This document shows positions 1 through 3,500 of a stretch of DNA of 6,254 nt, piece by piece. The DNA lies in assembly GCA_030705695.1 (NCBI GenBank), contig JAUZPX010000106.1, positions 1-6,254 on the forward strand, read 5' to 3'. Origin of the DNA: Bacillota bacterium. GTDB taxonomy: Bacteria > Bacillota > Clostridia > Oscillospirales > Acutalibacteraceae. The stretch's first letter is position 1. Each line of letters opens with the position of its first letter. The position numbers were made by a program, and so were the translations under genes. The notes below the pieces were generated by a model. The model was not told where the DNA came from. It saw only the letters and a program-made list of their open reading frames with translations, and did no database searches.

Positions 1-152
1 AAGTACAAGATCTGGGAAACAATAAATTTGAAGTAGACGGCAAAGTTGCTTATCTTGATTCTAAAGGCAAAGCAGTAACTTCTAACTTCACAGTAAACGT
101 ATCTTTTGATAGCAGTTTACGTAATACAACAACGAAAGTCACATTAGAATAA
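1..152 (+). CDS. C-terminal end of a probable surface or secreted protein (5' partial)
   Basis: The reading frame is open from the window edge (first full codon at base 3) to the TAA at 150-152, giving the last 49 residues of a protein. The segment alternates hydrophobic and polar residues in short strands (KFEVDGKVAYLD, then SNFTVNVSFD, then TKVTLE at the very end). It is rich in Thr, Ser, Asn and Val and has no Cys, as expected for a beta-sandwich or Ig-like domain of an extracellular protein. No sorting signal (LPXTG), hydrophobic tail or positively charged C-terminus is present, so this end gives no evidence of wall anchoring. A terminator follows 16 bases after the stop, which supports this being the true gene end. 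The family is not recognised; the extracellular assignment is inferred from composition alone. Confidence 0.6.
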   Translation, partial: VQDLGNNKFEVDGKVAYLDSKGKAVTSNFTVNVSFDSSLRNTTTKVTLE

Positions 153-168
153 AATTTTATTAATACTT

Positions 169-199
169 TACCCTTCTGTTAACGCAGGAGGGTATTTTT
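169..199 (+). terminator. Rho-independent terminator of the upstream partial gene
   Basis: Bases 169-178 pair with 185-194 (ten pairs including one G-T wobble: TACCCTTCTG with CAGGAGGGTA) around a 6-base loop, TTAACG. The T run at 195-199 follows directly. It closes the transcript of the gene ending at 152 and isolates it from the promoter at 246. Confidence 0.85.
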
Positions 200-210
200 A
201 TGCCACCGAA

Positions 211-226
211 TGGTATGATATACCCA
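211..226. promoter_or_regulatory. Possible operator: short inverted repeat upstream of the synthetase promoter
   Basis: GGTAT (212-216) and ATACC (220-224) are inverted around a 3-base centre, about 20 bases upstream of the -35 box at 246. The flanking bases extend the symmetry only with a one-base offset. The arm is short and such a dyad can arise by chance in AT-rich DNA. It is listed as a candidate regulator site only; no regulator gene is visible in the window. Confidence 0.2.
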
Positions 227-245
227 TTAAACACCTCACATCTAC

Positions 246-274
246 TTGCTTTTGCTTGTTCTATCCAGTATAAT
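246..274 (+). promoter_or_regulatory. Sigma-A promoter of the acyl-CoA synthetase/isomerase operon
   Basis: The -35 box TTGCTT (246-251) and an exact -10 TATAAT (269-274) are separated by 17 bases, the optimal spacing. Transcription would start near 280-282, leaving a leader of about 27 bases before the ATG at 309. The site overlaps any N-terminally extended start at the TTG at 246, which argues against that start. Confidence 0.75.
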
Positions 275-297
275 TTTATTTGATACCGTTTATTCTC

Positions 298-303
298 AGG
301 AGG
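298..303 (+). promoter_or_regulatory. Ribosome binding site that fixes the synthetase start at 309
   Basis: A perfect AGGAGG lies 5 bases before the ATG at 309. A second in-frame ATG at 318 is 14 bases from it, so it is the less likely start. Confidence 0.85.
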
Positions 304-308
304 ATATT

Positions 309-1979
309 ATGGAAAAAATGATTGAGCTGACTCTCGGTGCATTCCTTGAAAAAGTTGCAAAGGATTTCCCGGACCATCTTGCGGTAAAATACTCTGAAAC
401 AGATTTTACCCGTACATACAAAGAATTAAACGAGGAAGCCGATCTTCTTGCTAAAGGCTTTTTAAAGCTTGGCATTAAAAAGGGTGACCACGTGTCAATT
501 TGGGCGACAAACTACGCCGAATGGATGCTTACGCTTTTTGCTACGGCAAAAATCGGTGCTGTTTTGGTTACTGTAAACACAAACTATAAAGTAATTGAAG
601 CTGAATATCTACTTCGTCAATCAGACACTAAAGCGCTTGTAATGATTGACGGCTTCAAAGATTCAAGTTATACAGATATAATGAATACTCTTTGCCCTGA
701 GCTAAAAACAGACGACGCAAACAACTTGAATTGCGAACGTCTTCCTTTGCTGAAAAATATTTTATACGTTGGTGATAAAGAAAACACACCTGAGGGTATG
801 ATTCATTTTTCCGAGTTGTATCAATTGGGCAAAACCGTATCCGATGATGAACTTAATGCCGTAAAAGCAACTCTTTCTTGTAACGATATAATAAATATTC
901 AATATACATCAGGAACAACTGGATTTCCAAAGGGCGTAATGCTATCACATTACAATATTCTTAATAACGGTAAAGGAATCGGCGACCGTATGCTCTTTAC
1001 GGAAAATGACAAGCTTTGTATTCCTGTTCCTTTCTTCCATTGTTTCGGATTGGTTCTTGGAATTATGGCATGTATAACACATGCTACTGCAATGATTCCT
1101 GTTTACTATTATCAGCCTAAAAAAGTAATGGAAGTGCTGCAAAACGAAGAATGTACAGCTGTTCATGGCGTTCCTACAATGTTTATTGCTATGCTTGAAC
1201 ATCCCGAATTTAAAAATTACCGCTTCATGCATTTGCGTACAGGCATTATGGCAGGTTCTCCCTGCCCCGAAAAAGTCATGCAAGATGTTATTGATTTAAT
1301 GGGCATGAAAGATATTACAATCGTTTTCGGTCAGACAGAATCTTCTCCGGGCTGCACACAGACAACTGTTGACGACCCTGTCGAGCTGCGTGTTTCCACT
1401 GTCGGCCGTGCATATGAAAACGTCGAAACAAAAATCGTTGACCCTGAAACTGGTGAAACCCTCGGCCCTGGTAAAGCAGGAGAATTCTGCACAAGAGGAT
1501 ACCACGTAATGAAGGGCTATTACAATATGCCTGAAGCAACTGCCGCCGCAATCGACAAAGACGGCTGGCTCCATACAGGCGACCTTGCTACTGTTGATGA
1601 AAACGGATATTACAGAATTACAGGCCGCATAAAGGACATGATAATTCGAGGCGGCGAAAATATTTATCCAAAAGAAATTGAGGACTTCCTCTATTCTCAC
1701 CCGTCCGTAAGCGACGTACAGGTGGTCGGTGTACCGTCTGTCGATTATGGCGAAGAAGTTTGCGCCTGCATTATTTTAAAGGAAGGCGCAACTTGTACTG
1801 TTGACGAGATCAAAGCTTATGTCCGTGCAAACATGGCTCGCCATAAAACGCCGGCATATGTTCTGTTTTTAGATGCATTTCCGATTACTGCAAGCGGAAA
1901 AATACAGAAATTCATTTTAAGAGATCAAGCCGCAAAAGAGCTTAATCTTGACAGCGAAAAAGAAAACGAGGCAGTTTGA
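309..1979 (+). CDS. AMP-forming acyl-CoA synthetase (ACSF2/FadD-like, medium- or long-chain fatty acid type)
   Basis: This 556-residue cytoplasmic enzyme should activate a carboxylic acid with ATP to an acyl-adenylate and then to the acyl-CoA. All core motifs of the ANL adenylating superfamily are present. The P-loop is at residues 199-209 (YTSGTTGFPKG), and FGQTE at 340-344 contacts the adenine and catalytic magnesium. GWLHTGD ends at Asp425, which binds the ribose. The hinge motif GRIKD is at 439-443, followed by IRGGENIYPKEIE at 446-458, and the catalytic lysine of GKIQK is Lys531. Length and motif wording resemble the ACSF2/FadD-like branch, which prefers medium-chain or longer acids; the true substrate cannot be read and an aromatic or other acid is possible. 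The start is ATG 309 behind a perfect AGGAGG. Reading from TTG 246 would add a 21-residue stretch resembling a signal peptide, but that segment is promoter DNA. The downstream isomerase-like gene follows after 63 bases in the same unit. No defect is seen. Confidence 0.93.
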   Translation: MEKMIELTLGAFLEKVAKDFPDHLAVKYSETDFTRTYKELNEEADLLAKGFLKLGIKKGDHVSIWATNYAEWMLTLFATAKIGAVLVTVNTNYKVIEAEYLLRQSDTKALVMIDGFKDSSYTDIMNTLCPELKTDDANNLNCERLPLLKNILYVGDKENTPEGMIHFSELYQLGKTVSDDELNAVKATLSCNDIINIQYTSGTTGFPKGVMLSHYNILNNGKGIGDRMLFTENDKLCIPVPFFHCFGLVLGIMACITHATAMIPVYYYQPKKVMEVLQNEECTAVHGVPTMFIAMLEHPEFKNYRFMHLRTGIMAGSPCPEKVMQDVIDLMGMKDITIVFGQTESSPGCTQTTVDDPVELRVSTVGRAYENVETKIVDPETGETLGPGKAGEFCTRGYHVMKGYYNMPEATAAAIDKDGWLHTGDLATVDENGYYRITGRIKDMIIRGGENIYPKEIEDFLYSHPSVSDVQVVGVPSVDYGEEVCACIILKEGATCTVDEIKAYVRANMARHKTPAYVLFLDAFPITASGKIQKFILRDQAAKELNLDSEKENEAV

Positions 1980-2003
1980 TTTTTCAGCAGCTAAATGATT
2001 TTC

Positions 2004-2022
2004 GGGCGGCAGAAATCCGCCC
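2004..2022 (+). promoter_or_regulatory. Intercistronic GC hairpin ahead of the isomerase ribosome site
   Basis: GGGCGG (2004-2009) pairs perfectly with CCGCCC (2017-2022) around a 7-base loop. No T run follows, so it is not a classical terminator. It ends 6 bases before the AGGAGG at 2029. Possible roles, all inferred, are protecting the synthetase message from 3' decay, tuning the ratio of the two proteins, or simply insulating the ribosome site from upstream pairing. Confidence 0.6.
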
Positions 2023-2028
2023 CATTAC

Positions 2029-2034
2029 AGGAGG
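2029..2034 (+). promoter_or_regulatory. Ribosome binding site that fixes the isomerase-like start at 2043
   Basis: A perfect AGGAGG lies 8 bases before the ATG at 2043. An in-frame ATG further upstream, at 1995, has no ribosome site and would run through the intercistronic hairpin, so 2043 is preferred. Confidence 0.85.
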
Positions 2035-2042
2035 AAAATACC

Positions 2043-2855
2043 ATGAAAGTTGCTTTTTCAACGCTGGGATGCCCCGGCTGGTCTTTTGAAGAAATTTTTG
2101 CTACTGCTAAAGACCTCGGTATGGACGGAATAGAAATCCGAGGTATCGGTAAAGAAATGTACGCTCCGAAGGCAGATATCTTTCTGCCCAATCATATAGA
2201 TTCTACAATTGAAAAGCTGAAAAAAGCCAATATGACCATAACTATGCTGACAAGCGGCGTAACTCTTGCAGACGCTGCTCATAAAGCCGAGAACATTCAG
2301 GAAGCCAAGGATTATATTGACTTGGCGGCAAAGCTTGCTTGTCCGAATGTACGCATAATGGGCACAAACAAACCCGAGCCCGAAAATAATGCAGACTTTG
2401 AACAAATGCGTGATACCTACCGTGAAATTCTCGATTACGCAGCTGATAAAAACGTGTTTCCTCTTTTGGAAACAAACGGCGTTTTTTCCGATTCAAAAGT
2501 CCTTGCCGATTTCATAAAAGAAGTCGACAGAGAAAATGCTTTCGTTTTGTGGGATGTTCATCACCCCTATCGCTTTTTCCACGAATCGGCAGAAGAAACA
2601 GCAAAAAACCTCAGCGGTCTTGTAAAATATGTGCATGTTAAAGACTCGGCCATAAGCGGCGGAAAAATCGAATACCGAATGATGGGCTATGGCGATGTGC
2701 CTGTGCTTGACGCACTGAAAGCACTTAATGAAGGAAATAGCGACATCACGGTTTCTCTTGAATGGGTAAAACGCTGGCAGCCCGATCTTTCAGAACCAGG
2801 AATTGTGTTTTATCATTTTGCAAATTACATGCAGCACTTATTTAAACAACTGTAA
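2043..2855 (+). CDS. Sugar phosphate isomerase/epimerase-like TIM-barrel protein
   Basis: This 270-residue protein has the layout of the xylose-isomerase-like TIM barrel (AP endonuclease 2 family), at the usual length for the group. Strand 1 is KVAFSTLGCPGW (2-13), and GMDGIEIRG (26-34) is the typical second strand. The four expected divalent-metal ligands sit in their family contexts: Glu143 in LLETNG, Asp171 in LWDVHHP, His198 in YVHVKDS and Glu240 in SLEWVKRW. The metal site therefore looks intact and the protein is probably an active isomerase, epimerase or related lyase. There is no signal peptide, so it is cytoplasmic. Members act on very different substrates (ketoses, inositol derivatives, hydroxypyruvate, keto-sugars), so no specific reaction can be assigned. 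It shares a transcript with the acyl-CoA synthetase and is followed by a terminator, making it the last gene of a two-gene operon. A DNA-repair endonuclease IV role is unlikely because that family is longer and carries more metal ligands. Confidence 0.88.
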   Translation: MKVAFSTLGCPGWSFEEIFATAKDLGMDGIEIRGIGKEMYAPKADIFLPNHIDSTIEKLKKANMTITMLTSGVTLADAAHKAENIQEAKDYIDLAAKLACPNVRIMGTNKPEPENNADFEQMRDTYREILDYAADKNVFPLLETNGVFSDSKVLADFIKEVDRENAFVLWDVHHPYRFFHESAEETAKNLSGLVKYVHVKDSAISGGKIEYRMMGYGDVPVLDALKALNEGNSDITVSLEWVKRWQPDLSEPGIVFYHFANYMQHLFKQL

Positions 2856-2879
2856 TTTTTTAAATCTCTAGTTTTAAGC

Positions 2880-2909
2880 AAAGCACCATCCAAAAGGAAG
2901 GTGCTTTTT
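2880..2909 (+). terminator. Rho-independent terminator of the synthetase/isomerase operon
   Basis: AAAGCACC (2880-2887) pairs with GGTGCTTT (2900-2907). After one A-A mismatch, TCC/GGA extends the stem to an AAAA loop (2892-2895). The T run is 2905-2909. It lies 25 bases after the TAA at 2853-2855. Confidence 0.9.
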
Positions 2910-2938
2910 CATATGAAAACCATTGCTAAAATTAAATC

Positions 2939-2967
2939 TTGCGAATTCCTCCCACAGGTGGTATAAT
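2939..2967 (+). promoter_or_regulatory. Sigma-A promoter of the zinc-ribbon gene, with an overlapping inverted repeat
   Basis: The -35 box TTGCGA (2939-2944) and an exact -10 TATAAT (2962-2967) are 17 bases apart. The start point would fall near 2973-2975, leaving a leader of only about 15 bases with the ribosome site almost at its 5' end. CGAATT (2942-2947) and AATTCG (2965-2970) form an inverted repeat that spans the promoter and overlaps both boxes. An inner CCAC/GTGG pair lies at 2952-2961, offset by half a base. The dyad could be an operator, which is a guess. Confidence 0.7.
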
Positions 2968-2975
2968 TCGGAAAA

Positions 2976-2981
2976 AGGGGG
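2976..2981 (+). promoter_or_regulatory. Ribosome binding site that fixes the zinc-ribbon start at 2989
   Basis: AGGGGG lies 7 bases before the ATG at 2989. An extended reading from 2923 would start upstream of the promoter and is rejected. Confidence 0.7.
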
Positions 2982-2988
2982 CAAAGAA

Positions 2989-3207
2989 ATGAAACAATGC
3001 GCAAAGTGTAATTTTCAAAACAATGACGAATCAATCTATTGCCAAAAATGCGGAAGACTTTTATCTTATCAAAAGTCAGCAGTTGCAGTACAGCAAATAT
3101 CGGAACAACCTGAAAAATCGATGTATCAAAAAATTATCGGTATAATTGTTTTAATTGCATTTTTAGCGGTATATTTCTCTACTGTCTTTTACTTTTCACC
3201 AAAATAG
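2989..3207 (+). CDS. Small zinc-ribbon membrane protein, function unknown
   Basis: The product is 72 residues. Cys4-x2-Cys7 and Cys18-x2-Cys21 form a complete four-cysteine zinc ribbon (CAKC, then CQKCG), the hallmark of the zinc-ribbon domains found at the N-terminus of many small clostridial membrane proteins. A polar linker (26-48) follows. One hydrophobic helix at about 49-69 (IIGIIVLIAFLAVYF onward) ends in SPK at the C-terminus. With no signal peptide at the N-terminus, the likely topology is a cytoplasmic zinc ribbon held at the membrane by a C-terminal anchor. Partners and role are unknown; related architectures are often linked to envelope functions, but nothing here shows it. It has its own promoter and terminator and so is a single-gene unit. 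Cys, start site and anchor are all intact, so it does not look like a broken fragment. Confidence 0.8.
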   Translation: MKQCAKCNFQNNDESIYCQKCGRLLSYQKSAVAVQQISEQPEKSMYQKIIGIIVLIAFLAVYFSTVFYFSPK

Positions 3208-3268
3208 AATATTAAAAATTAACTTTACGGAAAATATTTGAATGTAATAAATGTAAATAGCAAAAACT

Positions 3269-3302
3269 AAAGCAGGCAAGATTACGTCTTGTCTGCTTTT
3301 TT
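3269..3302 (+). terminator. Rho-independent terminator of the zinc-ribbon gene
   Basis: A 12-pair stem (3269-3280 with 3288-3299, one G-T wobble) encloses a 7-base loop, ATTACGT, and runs into six T at 3297-3302. It lies about 60 bases after the TAG at 3205-3207. The bases between stop and stem are AT-rich with nothing else recognisable. Confidence 0.92.
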
Positions 3303-3346
3303 GAATTAAAAGTAGTTTTTTATATTCTTAATTTATTAGCATGTTA

Positions 3347-3375
3347 TTGACTTTCACTCATCATAGTTTTATAAT
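3347..3375 (+). promoter_or_regulatory. Strong sigma-A promoter of the LRR surface-protein gene
   Basis: The -35 box TTGACT (3347-3352, five of six consensus bases) and an exact -10 TATAAT (3370-3375) are 17 bases apart, the best promoter in the window. Transcription would start near 3381-3383, giving a leader of about 29 bases. The upstream flank (about 3303-3346) is AT-rich with A and T runs and may act as an UP element. Confidence 0.85.
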
Positions 3376-3399
3376 TACTATTTGTATAAATATACTTAC

Positions 3400-3406
3400 G
3401 AGGTGA
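3400..3406 (+). promoter_or_regulatory. Ribosome binding site of the LRR surface-protein gene
   Basis: GAGGTGA lies 4 bases before the ATG at 3411, which opens directly into a signal peptide. No upstream in-frame start competes with it. Confidence 0.75.
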
Positions 3407-3410
3407 CGGC

Positions 3411-3500
3411 ATGAAAGTATTTTCAAAGCATAAAAAAATCCTATCTTTTCTACTTGTTTGTTTAATTTCCTTTTTATCTTTACCACTGTCTGCTTATGCA
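3411..3500 (+). other. Signal peptide of the LRR protein
   Basis: Codons 1-30. The n-region is KVFSKHKK, followed by a Leu/Val/Ile/Phe core and an AYA signal-peptidase I site before Ala31. No lipobox cysteine is present at the cleavage point (Cys17 lies inside the core), so it is a Sec-type, not a lipoprotein, signal. Confidence 0.85.

Noticed and set aside
2004..2022. Rho-independent terminator between the two operon genes
   Set aside because: The stem is strong but no T run follows it; the next bases are CATTACAGG leading into the ribosome site.
1995..2042. N-terminal extension of the isomerase-like protein by 16 residues from ATG 1995
   Set aside because: No ribosome site precedes it, it runs through the GC hairpin and AGGAGG, and the TIM barrel's first strand begins right at Met 2043.
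945..2496. Several minus-strand reading frames opposite the synthetase and isomerase genes (945-1283, 1296-1700, 1315-1551, 1991-2191, 2058-2405, 2242-2496)
   Set aside because: They have Cys/His/Phe-rich, low-complexity translations with no recognisable motif, and lie entirely opposite genes with intact family motifs. They are antisense shadows.
2923..2988. N-terminal extension of the zinc-ribbon protein from an alternative start at 2923
   Set aside because: It begins upstream of the mapped -35/-10 boxes, so it would not be on the transcript, and the family's CxxC motif normally begins within a few residues of the start, as it does from 2989.
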